DNA of 64,000 nt from an uncultured Oscillospiraceae bacterium (GCA_934655875.1 CAKUHB010000010.1:1-64000), one strand, 5' to 3'; positions 25,680 through 34,778 are shown, counted from the first letter of the stretch. A program made the numbers and translations. The notes: generated by a model from the sequence alone, not told the origin.

Positions 25680-27005
25680 CTACCGTTGCACCGGGCGCAG
25701 AAACCATACAGAAACGAGTAGCGTCTGAACTTCTGCGACAGGGACAGCAAGCCATACGCCTGTTAAACCGAATTTCTGCGGCAGTATGGTCAGGAACAAG
25801 AGCAGCAATGCAAAGGAGCGCAAAAATGTGATCAAACCGGAAAAATGCCCCTTTCCGTATGCCATCATCCGAACCGCAGCAAAAATATTGACTCCTGAAA
25901 ACAGAAAACCAAGTCCGTAAATTCTCATTCCGGATACGGCAATGGGAAATACAGGGCTGGAGGTATCCGCAAAACAGGACACACCTGCCGGAGCGAGAAA
26001 GTAGGTCAGCGCATAGATGACAAGAGGCGCGATTGCAAAAAAACGATGTGCATACCGTTCCAGTTTCCGGCAAACGGCTGTCTTTCCGTCTCCGTATGCA
26101 TAACTCAGCGGAGGCGCCATGCCCATGGAAAATCCAAAATAGACCCCAATGAACAAAAATTGCAAATACATAATGATGGAAACCGCTGCAACACCGTCTT
26201 CACCGGCGAAAGCAAGTGCGGTACGGTTAAATACGATCGTTGTGATCGCAATGGCAAGCTGATCCACAAATTCGGATGCACCGTTTACCATGCAACGCAG
26301 CGCCAGCCCAGCGGATAGCCCATGCAGTGTAAAGGACATGGATTTGCGCATTCGTACAAAATAGTAGACACCCATGAGAAATGACAGCACCAAGCCCAAA
26401 ATTGTTGCCAGCGCAGCCCCATAGATACCCATCTGCATACGTCCGACCAAAATGTAGTCAAGAACAATGTTCAAAATGCCGCCGGACAGTGCTGTTGCAA
26501 AACTGTATGTAGGAGAACCGTCTACCCGAATAAAGTAAGTGAACAGCTCTTTCCCTATCACGACAGGCGTAGCCCAAAGCCACCAAAGAGCGTAGGTTTT
26601 GCACCCTGCTATCGTTATATCGGTTGCACCGAGCAGGGTCAGAATCTTTGATAGATTCGTAAGAACGATCAGAGAAACAAGGCAGCTCAGCAGAATAGCC
26701 GCAACAGAGCTGACAGAGAAGGCACGGCTTGCCTCTTCTTTTCTGTTTCCGCCGATATGCAAGGCCGCAACTGCGCTGCCGCCGGTAGCAAACACAAGCG
26801 CAATTCCGGTCAGCACATTGACAATCGGATAAACGATGTTGATTGCAGCCAGTGCATTTGTTCCGACATAGGCAGAAACGAAAATACCGTCAATAATGGT
26901 ATAGACGGTGTTAAACAGCGAGGTCAGATAGGTCGGAATGATAAATTTCAGAAGCTTTCCGAAACGCACCTCTTTTTCAGAGGCAAAAATCAACGTGTTT
27001 TCCAT
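25680..27005 (-). CDS. MATE-family multidrug/cation exporter
   Basis: A 441-residue membrane protein with about twelve hydrophobic segments and the MATE pattern: FIIPTYLTSLFNTVYTIIDG at the start and GTNALAAINIVYP near residue 50, repeated in the second half (DGVAAVSIIMYLQFLFIGVY). MATE proteins export drugs or metabolites in exchange for Na+ or H+. ATG 27005 follows GGAGGG. It is divergent from a MerR regulator with a shared operator-promoter region, so it is probably induced by a ligand of that regulator. Confidence 0.9.
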   Translation of the reverse strand: MENTLIFASEKEVRFGKLLKFIIPTYLTSLFNTVYTIIDGIFVSAYVGTNALAAINIVYPIVNVLTGIALVFATGGSAVAALHIGGNRKEEASRAFSVSSVAAILLSCLVSLIVLTNLSKILTLLGATDITIAGCKTYALWWLWATPVVIGKELFTYFIRVDGSPTYSFATALSGGILNIVLDYILVGRMQMGIYGAALATILGLVLSFLMGVYYFVRMRKSMSFTLHGLSAGLALRCMVNGASEFVDQLAIAITTIVFNRTALAFAGEDGVAAVSIIMYLQFLFIGVYFGFSMGMAPPLSYAYGDGKTAVCRKLERYAHRFFAIAPLVIYALTYFLAPAGVSCFADTSSPVFPIAVSGMRIYGLGFLFSGVNIFAAVRMMAYGKGHFSGLITFLRSFALLLLFLTILPQKFGLTGVWLAVPVAEVQTLLVSVWFLRPVQR

Positions 27006-27035
27006 AATAGTTCCCTCCTGCTACCATCATAAACC

Positions 27036-27074
27036 TTCAAGTTACTTGAATGTCAATGGCGGATTTGCTATAAT
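27036..27074 (+). promoter_or_regulatory. MerR operator and promoter between MATE and MerR genes
   Basis: TTCAAG-TTA-CTTGAA (27036-27050) is a perfect MerR-type dyad. It overlaps the -35 box TTGAAT (27046-27051) of a plus-strand promoter whose -10 is TATAAT (27069-27074), with a normal 17-base spacer. This fits autoregulation of the MerR gene. The divergent MATE promoter should lie in the same ~90-base spacer. Confidence 0.65.
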
Positions 27075-27094
27075 ACCCCTGGGAGGGGAACCTT

Positions 27095-27856
27095 ATGGCT
27101 TGGAACTTTCAAATTGGAGAAATTGCCCGCTTTTTTGATGTACCGGCTTCTACGCTTCGGTATTGGGAAGATAAAGGCGTTCTGCATCCGAAAAAAGGAA
27201 TTGAAAATCATTATCGGGAATACACCGTTGAGGACTTGATGACGATCTCTGATGTGATTTTTTGTAAAAATCTTGGCTTACGGTTGACGGAAATTCGCAG
27301 AATGGATGACGCATCGCCCGAACAGCATGGAAAACTATTTGCTGATAAACTCTCAGAACTGGAATGGCAGCAAGAACTGCTTGCTCGCCGAATGGAGAAG
27401 CTGCGCTGCCATATACAAGCTGTGAAAACACTGACTGATTTGAGAGAGCGCCCTTATCAGAAGTCAGATATTGACACAGAATGCATCGTGTCTTTTGATT
27501 TGATCGAGCGAGACAAGCTGCGTCAATATATTGAAAACCCCTACCTTTATTCACGAGTGCAGCACTCGCAAACACTGCCGCAGGAACGACGTGGGCTTAC
27601 CGTTCCTGCCGATATGCGTTCAGCGTTTCCGGAATCCAGTGTTCTTTGGCAAAAGCAATCGACTCGATACATGACCTTTTTAATGAGAGAAGAAGTGACT
27701 GCCGGTTTTCCAAATGACTTAGCCGAACACTTGGCACACATTCAAAAATCGCACCGTACCGGCGCAATCATCAGTCGTTTTCTGCTCTGCGCACAGGAAA
27801 ATGGAAAGATTTATGATTTCTATAAGACGTTTGTGGAAATTCTACCGGTGCGATGA
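27095..27856 (+). CDS. MerR-family transcriptional regulator
   Basis: A 253-residue regulator. The N-terminal winged helix is clear (FQIGEIARFFDVPASTLRYW, then HYREYTVEDLMTISDVIFCK), followed by a coiled coil (residues ~75-110). An effector domain of ~130 residues without a recognised ligand class completes it. ATG 27095 follows GGGAGGGG. It is divergent from the MATE gene and most likely controls it. Confidence 0.87.
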   Translation: MAWNFQIGEIARFFDVPASTLRYWEDKGVLHPKKGIENHYREYTVEDLMTISDVIFCKNLGLRLTEIRRMDDASPEQHGKLFADKLSELEWQQELLARRMEKLRCHIQAVKTLTDLRERPYQKSDIDTECIVSFDLIERDKLRQYIENPYLYSRVQHSQTLPQERRGLTVPADMRSAFPESSVLWQKQSTRYMTFLMREEVTAGFPNDLAEHLAHIQKSHRTGAIISRFLLCAQENGKIYDFYKTFVEILPVR

Positions 27857-27860
27857 AATA

Positions 27861-27902
27861 GCAAACTCCCTCATGTTTTTTCTGAAACATGAGGGAGTTT
27901 GC
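27861..27902 (+). terminator. Long hairpin after the MerR gene
   Basis: GCAAACTCCCTCATGTTT pairs perfectly with AAACATGAGGGAGTTTGC (18 bp) around a 6-base loop, starting five bases past the stop. There is no T-run behind it, so termination may be weak, but it probably ends the MerR mRNA. Confidence 0.65.
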
Positions 27903-27983
27903 TGCGTGATGCTTGCCTTGCACACTAGAATCTGTCGGCTAACAGTTATAAGTTTGAATTAGTTCTTTATCACTGTTAAGCCA

Positions 27984-28128
27984 ACGACTTCCGGGCTTTT
28001 TTGCGTCCATTTTTCAAGCGTGACAAAAAGATGCCAACTGCCGTGTTGGGCAAATTTGATGGACTTGAACCTTTACCCAAGGCAGTTTGAATCGCTTTTC
28101 CGAGAATTTTTCGGGAAAGCGGCTTTTT
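27984..28128 (+). repeat. Direct repeat copy B (~143 bp)
   Basis: Second copy of the repeat at 4327-4469, same orientation. The 3' hairpin is preserved (GCTTTTCCGAGAA with TTTCGGGAAAGC, then GGCTTTTTG), so it also ends as a terminator. It marks the boundary between the MATE/MerR segment and the catabolic operon that follows on the minus strand. Together with copy A it brackets ~23.5 kb that include the whole sialic acid locus. Confidence 0.8.
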
Positions 28129-28180
28129 GCATGAAGAAAACCACCGGCATGGCCGGTGGTTTTGATTGGTTCTGTATTAC

Positions 28181-28972
28181 TTACAGGCAGGTATATCCGC
28201 CGTCGACGGAGAGAACCGCGCCGGTCGTGAACGTGGACGCGTCGCTTGCAAAATAGAGGACGAGACCGACCATTTCGTCCGGCTGGGCGACCCGACCCAT
28301 CGGCGTGCCGCCGATCCACTTCGCGACCGCGGGGTCGTTCGGCGTACTCAGCCGTCTGGCCGTGAGCGGCGTGTCGGTAAAGCCGGGGCAGATCGCGTTG
28401 ACGCGCACGCCGCGCTGCGCCCACTCGTTGGCTATGCATTTCGTCAGCATGATGACGCCCGCCTTGGATGAGTTGTATGCGCATTGCTGCTGGGGCAGGG
28501 GATTGACGACCAGGCCGGACATGGACGCGACATTCACAATATTGCCGTGTCCCTGCTGCAGCATCCGGTTTCCGAACGTGCGGCACATGAGAAACGTGCC
28601 CGTCAGATTGACGCCGACGACCTTCTGCCAGACCTCCAGCGGCATCTCCTCCGCGGGCGCCAGCTTGTTGACGCCCGCGTTGTTGACCAGAATGTCAAGT
28701 CCGTTCGGGAAGATCTCCCACGCCTGCTCCGCAAGGCGCAGAACGTCTTCCTCCTTCGAGATATCCGCTTTCAGCACTGTGCAGCTGACACCCTTGGCGC
28801 GCACAGCGGCCTCTGCCTTTGGAAATTCTTCTTCCATCAGACCCGCGATGATGAGATCCGCGCCTGCCGCGGACAGACCCTTCGCGATCTCCAGCCCGAT
28901 GCCGCGCTCCGCACCGGTCACAAGGGCGGTCTTGCCCTTCAGGCTGAACCGGTCCATTGTAAAATCAGCCAT
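28181..28972 (-). CDS. Short-chain dehydrogenase/reductase, sugar/gluconate-dehydrogenase type
   Basis: A 263-residue NAD(P)-dependent oxidoreductase. It has the TGAERGIG cofactor loop near residue 20, NNAG near residue 98 and catalytic Tyr/Lys in AYNSSKAG near residue 165. ICPGFTDTPL and SVDGGY complete the classical SDR pattern. Homologues include gluconate 5-dehydrogenase and other sugar or polyol dehydrogenases. It is the last gene of the 14-gene operon (17-base gap to galM), so it should act on a sugar or sugar acid of that pathway. The exact substrate is unknown. Confidence 0.85.
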   Translation of the reverse strand: MADFTMDRFSLKGKTALVTGAERGIGLEIAKGLSAAGADLIIAGLMEEEFPKAEAAVRAKGVSCTVLKADISKEEDVLRLAEQAWEIFPNGLDILVNNAGVNKLAPAEEMPLEVWQKVVGVNLTGTFLMCRTFGNRMLQQGHGNIVNVASMSGLVVNPLPQQQCAYNSSKAGVIMLTKCIANEWAQRGVRVNAICPGFTDTPLTARRLSTPNDPAVAKWIGGTPMGRVAQPDEMVGLVLYFASDASTFTTGAVLSVDGGYTCL

Positions 28973-28989
28973 ATAAAATTCCTTTCTTC

Positions 28990-30012
28990 TTATTCCGTCG
29001 TAAACGAATAGATGGTCTTGCTGTCAAAGACCTCGCCCGCGCGCAGGATGCAGCTTGGCCAGTCTGGATGGTGGATGCAGTCCGGAAAATGCTGCGTTTC
29101 AAGGCAGAATGCGGAGCGGTGGCCGTATTTCTGTCCGTTTTTGCCGATGCGCTCCTTCATATGGTTTGCCGTAAAGAGCTGCACGCCGGGCTGGTCGGTC
29201 GTCACGTGCATGACGATGCCGCTTTTGAGCGACTTCGCTTCGATCGCCGGGACGCTTCCGTCCAGGCAGAAATTCACGTCATACCCGCGGAAGGGCTTCA
29301 CGCACGGCTCGTCGCTGTCGGCGTCCTTGCCAATGGCTTTGAAGCTGCGGAAGTCCATTGCCGTGCCCGCGACAGGTGCAAGCTCACCCGTCGGCAGGCA
29401 GCCGGCGTCATTCGGCGTATAGCGGTCGGCATGGATCTTCAGAAGCTGCTCCTGCACCGTGCCCTCGCCGTCGAGGTTAAAATAGCTGTGGTTCGTCAGA
29501 TTCAGGATCGTATCCTGGTCGCACTGCGCCGTATAGTGGAGCATCAGCCCGTCGCCCTGCCAGCTGAATTTCACCGACACCGTCAGCGTACCGGGATATC
29601 CCTCCTCGCCGTCCGGTGAAATGCGCGTGAACCGCACGCCGTCCGGCTCCTCCGTTCCCTGCCAGACATATTTATCGAATCCGCGCAGGCCGCCGTGCAG
29701 ATGGTTTTCTCCGTTGTTTTTTGCAAGTTGATAGAGTTTGCTGTTCAGCTCAAATTCCGCACCGCCGATGCGGTTGCCGAAGCGGCCGATTGTTGCGCCG
29801 TAGAAGCTGGGGTTGCCGGTATAGCCGGCCAGGTCGTCATAGCCGAGTACAACGTCGACGAGCTTTCCGGCCCGATCGGGGACCTGCACGCTGCGAATCG
29901 CCGCGCCATAGTCCAAAAGCTCTGCGCGCAGGCCATGCGCGTTTTCCATTGTCCAGCAGGATACGGCGGTGCCGTCTGCAAGCGTACCGAACGGGCGCTT
30001 TGTGATCTTCAT
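28990..30012 (-). CDS. galM: Aldose 1-epimerase (mutarotase)
   Basis: A 340-residue galactose mutarotase-family protein. GRFGNRIGGAEFELN lies near residue 60, the catalytic His in ENHLHGGLRGFDKYVWQG near residue 95 and NHSYFNLDGEG near residue 165. A catalytic Glu is expected near residue 300 in the conserved C-terminal part. ATG 30012 follows a GGAG site; longer in-frame starts run into the aldolase gene. It interconverts alpha and beta anomers of galactose or a related aldose, feeding the isomerase upstream in the operon. Confidence 0.88.
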   Translation of the reverse strand: MKITKRPFGTLADGTAVSCWTMENAHGLRAELLDYGAAIRSVQVPDRAGKLVDVVLGYDDLAGYTGNPSFYGATIGRFGNRIGGAEFELNSKLYQLAKNNGENHLHGGLRGFDKYVWQGTEEPDGVRFTRISPDGEEGYPGTLTVSVKFSWQGDGLMLHYTAQCDQDTILNLTNHSYFNLDGEGTVQEQLLKIHADRYTPNDAGCLPTGELAPVAGTAMDFRSFKAIGKDADSDEPCVKPFRGYDVNFCLDGSVPAIEAKSLKSGIVMHVTTDQPGVQLFTANHMKERIGKNGQKYGHRSAFCLETQHFPDCIHHPDWPSCILRAGEVFDSKTIYSFTTE

Positions 30013-30070
30013 ATGGATTCTCCTTTTCTGCAGCACTGCGCCTGCCGGTTTTCCGGCAGGCGCTTGACGT

Positions 30071-30901
30071 TCACATGATGCTGTCCGCACCCAGCAGCTT
30101 GATTTTGCTGATGCAGTAATCGCGGATCGCGTGGATGGGCTCGCGCATGAACACGTCGAGCGCGACCGTTGTGCGCTCCGTGACCATGACCTGATCGAGG
30201 AAGGCGTAGCAGAGGTCGGTTGCAAAGTTGACCTTGCGAATGCCTGCTTCTACTGCCATGCGGATCTGCTCATCCGGCACGCCGGAGCCGCCGTGGAGCA
30301 CCAGCGGCAGCTTGCCTGTTGCTTCACGGATGTCGCGGATGCGCTGAATATCCAGCACAGGCGCTTTTTTGTACCGGCCATGCGCCGTACCGACCATGAC
30401 AGCCAGCGCGGAAACGCCGGTTTCCTTTACAAAACGTTCCGCTTCCGCAACATCTGTGTAGTTGCCGAGCACTTCATCCTTCGTGGCGCCGACATGGCCG
30501 AGCTCACCCTCGACCGGAACGCCGACATAGCCGCAGAGCTCCGCGGCAAGCTTCGTCGTGGCGATATTCTCCTCCAGCGGCAGTGTCGACGCGTCGATCA
30601 TCACGCCGGTCATGCCCAGGCGAATGGCCCGGACGACCTCCGGGATACCTGCACCGTGGTCAAGGTGCATGACCGCGGGCTGCGGGAGCTGGCGGATGGC
30701 TTCAAGAATGGCGGGCGCGACAAAATTACCGTCATTGGTATCGGCCAGACGGCTGAACATCTGGAAAATGACCGGCGCGCCGGTTTCCTTTGCGGCTTCC
30801 AGAACGCCCATGACGCATTCCTGCGTATAGCAGTTGAACGCAGGGATTGCGCAGCCCTTTTTCTCGGCCAGTGCCAGAATGGATTTCAAATCAGTCAGCA
30901 T
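30071..30901 (-). CDS. Class II ketose-(bis)phosphate aldolase (FbaA/GatY/KbaY family)
   Basis: A 276-residue zinc aldolase. The Asp/His pair is in MHLDHGAG near residue 80, GELGHVGA near residue 133, the His ligand in VGTAHGRYK near residue 175, and LHGGSGVPDEQI near residue 206. GIRKVNFATDL near residue 226 is the DHAP-phosphate loop. Such enzymes split fructose- or tagatose-phosphates into DHAP and an aldehyde. Only one PfkB kinase is in the operon. The substrate may therefore be a ketose-1-phosphate, giving a free aldehyde that the neighbouring aldehyde dehydrogenase could oxidise. Confidence 0.88.
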   Translation of the reverse strand: MLTDLKSILALAEKKGCAIPAFNCYTQECVMGVLEAAKETGAPVIFQMFSRLADTNDGNFVAPAILEAIRQLPQPAVMHLDHGAGIPEVVRAIRLGMTGVMIDASTLPLEENIATTKLAAELCGYVGVPVEGELGHVGATKDEVLGNYTDVAEAERFVKETGVSALAVMVGTAHGRYKKAPVLDIQRIRDIREATGKLPLVLHGGSGVPDEQIRMAVEAGIRKVNFATDLCYAFLDQVMVTERTTVALDVFMREPIHAIRDYCISKIKLLGADSIM

Positions 30902-30916
30902 GATCGTTTTCTCCTT

Positions 30917-32308
30917 TTAGTCCACAGTATCGGAGTCCAGATGCGGGATCAGACGGCAGAACTCGCGCAGCTCCCATGTGTAATCGCCCTCGACCTCGGC
31001 CATGTGATGGATGTACGGGCCATCGATCAGCTTGCGTTCCCACTTGGTCAGGTTGTTGAACCGCGCCCAGAGGTAGGTGCCGAAGGTGTACGGGCCGTCG
31101 GCGCTCTCCAGCGTGCCGTTCAGGAGCTGATAATGGCCATCGTCCTGATCGAAGCGGCAGATGGTGAACTTGCCGTCCTTGACCTGGAACCACTGACGCT
31201 GGTTTTCCTCGCGCGCAACGGTACCGGGCTTCTTGAGCGAATAGGCGAACGGGCCGCAGTGCCACAGCAGCTCAACGTTCTTGTCCTCGGGATGGCGGAC
31301 GGTGAACTCGCCGAAGAACGGCGGGTTCTTGCCCAGCGCCGCGCAGGACAGCAGTGCCATGGAGATCGCGCCGTGCATATCGCTCTCGCAGGAGACGATG
31401 TAGCCCATGTCAGCCAGAATGCTGTAGGCGGTGCAGGGCATCGCGCCGACGCCCAGCTGCATGGACGTCCAGCACTCGGAGGAAATGACGTCGACGTCGT
31501 ATTCCTCGAAGATCTCCTTATAAAGAAGCACGAAGGCATAAATCTTCTTCGCGAGCGGCGGGGTATCCTTGTCCATCTGATAGCGCTCGAACAGGATCTT
31601 TGCGCCCTCCTCCAGCTCCGCGTCGCGCTCTTTGAGAATGCGGTTATATTTGTCAATAATGACTGCCATGTTGACCGGGATGATGTGCATGCCGAAGCGC
31701 TGCATCAGCTCCCCTTCATTGAAAATAACGGAGCAGAAGGGCTTCGGACGCAGACCGACCTGTGCGATGCGCATGCCGCGGAAATTCTTGATCATGCAGG
31801 CGACGCGGACGAACTTGTCCAGACCGTCGGCGAAAATGGGGTCGCTGACGCGGCAGTTTTCAATGTAGCTGAACGGAACACTGTATCGCTGCATCTGACG
31901 GCTGACGCCGAACAGACCGCATTGGCTGTCCGTGTGGCGGCTGCCGTCCGGCTCAAATACGTCGTCCAGCGGGCCCCAGAGCAAAACCGGCAGACCAAGC
32001 TCCTTGGTGACCATGGCGGCAACCTCTTCGTTACCGAAGTTGCTGTTGATGATAAAGATTGCGTCGGCGCGCTCTTTGCGCATCAGATCGACGACAGGCT
32101 GTACGTCCTTTTCATTATACAGGACTTCTACCTCGTTGATGCCCTTGAGATCGACGAACGAGACGTTTTCGCTGGTGAAATGCTCCTCGATATACGCTAC
32201 GGTTTTTCTTGCGCGATCTTCCGCGTATTCCCAGTTGAAAATACCCGGACGCGGGGTGCAGTCTCTGCGGATCGGCACCAGACCGATCTTGACATGATAA
32301 TTCAGCAT
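30917..32308 (-). CDS. L-fucose/L-arabinose isomerase-family protein, unknown specificity
   Basis: A 463-residue protein of the FucI-like superfamily. The C-terminal half has an ECW segment (VISSECWTSMQLGVGAMPC, about residue 270) and ACESD-like CESDMHGAISM (about residue 305). These match the metal-binding Glu and Asp region of the family, and a late His-containing segment follows (YIHHMAEVEGDYTWELREF). It should convert an aldose to a ketose in the cytoplasm. It is adjacent to PfkB kinase and aldolase genes, the normal order isomerase-kinase-aldolase. Known FucI and AraA sequences differ clearly, so the sugar cannot be named from sequence. Galactose-to-tagatose is one context-based option. 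Confidence 0.75.
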   Translation of the reverse strand: MLNYHVKIGLVPIRRDCTPRPGIFNWEYAEDRARKTVAYIEEHFTSENVSFVDLKGINEVEVLYNEKDVQPVVDLMRKERADAIFIINSNFGNEEVAAMVTKELGLPVLLWGPLDDVFEPDGSRHTDSQCGLFGVSRQMQRYSVPFSYIENCRVSDPIFADGLDKFVRVACMIKNFRGMRIAQVGLRPKPFCSVIFNEGELMQRFGMHIIPVNMAVIIDKYNRILKERDAELEEGAKILFERYQMDKDTPPLAKKIYAFVLLYKEIFEEYDVDVISSECWTSMQLGVGAMPCTAYSILADMGYIVSCESDMHGAISMALLSCAALGKNPPFFGEFTVRHPEDKNVELLWHCGPFAYSLKKPGTVAREENQRQWFQVKDGKFTICRFDQDDGHYQLLNGTLESADGPYTFGTYLWARFNNLTKWERKLIDGPYIHHMAEVEGDYTWELREFCRLIPHLDSDTVD

Positions 32309-32336
32309 GATGGTTTCCTCCCTGTCTTTCTTTTTG

Positions 32337-33323
32337 TCAAGCGTTCAGAAGTCCATATTTATAATGCCGGACGCGCTCGTCCAGCTCGGTTCCGTCAATT
32401 TCGCCCGTGGCGAGGAATTTTTCCAGAATCGGCAGCGTCGGGATACCGGAGCGTCCGCCGGGACGGGTGCATTTGATCGCCGAAACGCCGGAGCAGAACC
32501 GGCAGCAGGTCTTTGCGTCCCAGCCCTGGAGCCACGCGTAGATATAGGCCCCGTGGAATACGTCGCCCGCGCCGGTCGAGTCGACCGCCTTGACCTTGAA
32601 AGCCGGAACCTCAAAAAATTCGTCTCCACAGAGACCGATGCAGCCATCAGCGCCAAAAGTAAAGATCACGGTTTTTGGTCCCTGCGACTGAATGGCGCGC
32701 AGGACGGCTTGGATATCTGCCCTGCCGCCGGAGTAGCCCTCAGTCTGGCACATGACGTTGTAATAGGTCTCGGAGCCGATGAAGATGTCCAGATGGCGGT
32801 AATTTTCATAGATATCCGGCCGGTAATACGCTGCGTCAATGGACACGACACCGCCTGCCTCGTGCATCCACTCGCAGGCTTTGATAATGGCTGGTGTAAA
32901 CTGGCCGATATGCAGCGCCTTTGCCGACTGGATATAGGTCTTGTCCAAATCTGACGGGGTCAACGGGTCAAAATCACCGGGCTTGCTGATAAATTCCTTG
33001 CCGTCAATTTCCTGTTCGGCCACACACAGGCAGAAATTCGTCCGTTTGCCGGCAGCTACCTTCAAGTGGGATGTATCGACATGGTTGTAGGCGAAATCCG
33101 CTGCGGCAAGCCGCCCCAGCATGTCGTCACCGACGACGCCGAGAATGGAGCTTTTCAGCCCCAGTCTCGCCGCCGCGACCATCGCCGTGGGGACGTTTCC
33201 GCCGCCCATGAAGCAGTAGTCGTTCATACGCATGTTGACGTTGGTTTCCGGGAGCTTGGACAACTGGATATCCAGATCCTGAAACGGGTCGCCGAAGCCT
33301 ATGACGTCAAATTTCTTTTCCAT
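32337..33323 (-). CDS. PfkB-family sugar kinase
   Basis: A 328-residue ribokinase-fold kinase. The first signature is GGGNVPTAMVAAARLG near residue 40. The second, DSTGAGDVFHGAYIYAW near residue 247, carries the catalytic Asp and anion hole. FTFGADGCIGL lies before it. PfkB kinases phosphorylate ketoses at C1 or C6, nucleosides or 2-keto-3-deoxy acids. Standing between the isomerase and the aldehyde dehydrogenase genes (28- and 19-base gaps), a ketose kinase feeding the class II aldolase is most likely. Confidence 0.88.
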   Translation of the reverse strand: MEKKFDVIGFGDPFQDLDIQLSKLPETNVNMRMNDYCFMGGGNVPTAMVAAARLGLKSSILGVVGDDMLGRLAAADFAYNHVDTSHLKVAAGKRTNFCLCVAEQEIDGKEFISKPGDFDPLTPSDLDKTYIQSAKALHIGQFTPAIIKACEWMHEAGGVVSIDAAYYRPDIYENYRHLDIFIGSETYYNVMCQTEGYSGGRADIQAVLRAIQSQGPKTVIFTFGADGCIGLCGDEFFEVPAFKVKAVDSTGAGDVFHGAYIYAWLQGWDAKTCCRFCSGVSAIKCTRPGGRSGIPTLPILEKFLATGEIDGTELDERVRHYKYGLLNA

Positions 33324-33342
33324 TTCGTTCCCCTTTCTGCGT

Positions 33343-34773
33343 TTACGGGATCATGGCGCAGTATTTGAAGTCGAAATACTCCTCGAGGGACCAGGGGGAT
33401 TTGTCGCAGCCGACGCCGGACTGCTTGACGCCTGCGTGCGGAACCTGTTCGGTGCCGCCGGAGCCGTTAATGAAGATCTCGCCGGCTTCCATGCCCTCGA
33501 ACGCTCTGGCAATTTCCTTCGCGTTGTGGCCGAAGAAGTAGGAGGACAGGCCGTAGATCGTGTTGTTGGCCTTTTCAATCGCCTCGTCCAGCGTCTTGAA
33601 CGGCTGCATCGGGATGATCGGCCCGAAGATCTCCTCTTTGCTCACGCGCATATCGTCCGTAACGTCCACCAGCAGCGCGGGCGTCATGTACGCGCCCTTC
33701 GCGAAGTCCTCCGGCACCTCGCCGCCCATCACGAGCTTCGCGCCGGACTTCACCGCGTCGTCCACCAGCTCCAGCATGCGGTCGCGCGCCTTTTTGTTGA
33801 TCAGCGGCCCCATGACCTGCCCTTCGTCCTTCCACCGGCCGAGCTTCACGGCGCGCAGCTTTTCCGCGACCTTTTCGCAGAGCTGCGGATAGATGCGCTC
33901 CTGCACATAAATGCGGTTATAGTTCACGCACGTCTGGCCCGCGAAGCCGGTCTTCTTCGCCACGATATTCGCCGCAACCTCGTCCAGATCCACGTCCGGC
34001 ATCACGATGACCGGCGCGTTGCCGCCCAGCTCGAAGGAATACTTCTTTACGGATGTCGCGCCCTCGCGCATGATCTGCAGGCCCGTCTCGCTCGAACCGA
34101 TGAGCGTGATGAGCTTCGGGATGCTGCTGGAGTTGAGCGTCTTACCAACCTCTGCGGCCGGGCCGGAGATGATGTTGATGACGCCCGCCGGGAAGCCGAT
34201 CTTCTCCGCGATCACGCCGAGATAGAGCGTGGCCAGCGGGGTCTGGCTCGACGGCTTGATGATGCAGCAGCAGCCGGAGACGACTGCGGGCGCGATCTTC
34301 AGTCCCGCGTTGCCCAGCGGGTAGTTCCACGCCAGATGGCCGACCGAAACGCCCATCGGGCGGCGCTCGACAATATGATAGCCGCTGCCATACGTCCCTG
34401 TCGCGTTGGGGAAGGACGTGCCGTAGACGCGCTTGACCTCCTCCGCGTAATACTGGAAGCTCGTCATGCACCAGTCAAAGTCGCCGCAGGCCAGCGCATA
34501 CGTTCTGCCGGATTCCCGGCTGACCAGCTCGACCAGCGTCTCACGCTCGGCAAGACACGCTTCGCGGAGCTTCAGCATCCAGTCGATGCGCGTCTGCAAG
34601 GGGGTCTTCGACCAGGTCTTGAACGCTTCCGCCGCCGCATCCAGCGCCTGCTGCGCCTGCGCCGCATTCGCGGAGCCGACCGTGCCGACGACCTCGCCGG
34701 TCGACGGGTCGAGCACGTCCAGCGGCTTTCCAAGGCCAGTAACCAATTTGCCGCCAATATACTGCTGATACAT
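33343..34773 (-). CDS. NAD(P)-dependent aldehyde dehydrogenase
   Basis: A 476-residue ALDH of the succinate-semialdehyde / lactaldehyde / glyceraldehyde type. It has WNYPLGNAGLKIAPA near residue 150, catalytic Glu in ELGGNAPVIV near residue 248, catalytic Cys in GQTCVN near residue 282, and KEEIFGPIIP near residue 375. All active residues are present. In the operon it lies between the enolase-like and PfkB genes. Oxidation of the free aldehyde from the aldolase (D-glyceraldehyde or lactaldehyde) to the acid is the simplest role, and would feed the glycerate kinase two genes upstream. Confidence 0.88.
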   Translation of the reverse strand: MYQQYIGGKLVTGLGKPLDVLDPSTGEVVGTVGSANAAQAQQALDAAAEAFKTWSKTPLQTRIDWMLKLREACLAERETLVELVSRESGRTYALACGDFDWCMTSFQYYAEEVKRVYGTSFPNATGTYGSGYHIVERRPMGVSVGHLAWNYPLGNAGLKIAPAVVSGCCCIIKPSSQTPLATLYLGVIAEKIGFPAGVINIISGPAAEVGKTLNSSSIPKLITLIGSSETGLQIMREGATSVKKYSFELGGNAPVIVMPDVDLDEVAANIVAKKTGFAGQTCVNYNRIYVQERIYPQLCEKVAEKLRAVKLGRWKDEGQVMGPLINKKARDRMLELVDDAVKSGAKLVMGGEVPEDFAKGAYMTPALLVDVTDDMRVSKEEIFGPIIPMQPFKTLDEAIEKANNTIYGLSSYFFGHNAKEIARAFEGMEAGEIFINGSGGTEQVPHAGVKQSGVGCDKSPWSLEEYFDFKYCAMIP

Positions 34774-34778
34774 CCCGC

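Noticed and set aside
30131..32476. A 781-codon open frame on the plus strand
   Set aside because: Fully antisense to the class II aldolase and isomerase genes, which have clear motifs; long antisense frames are expected at this base composition.
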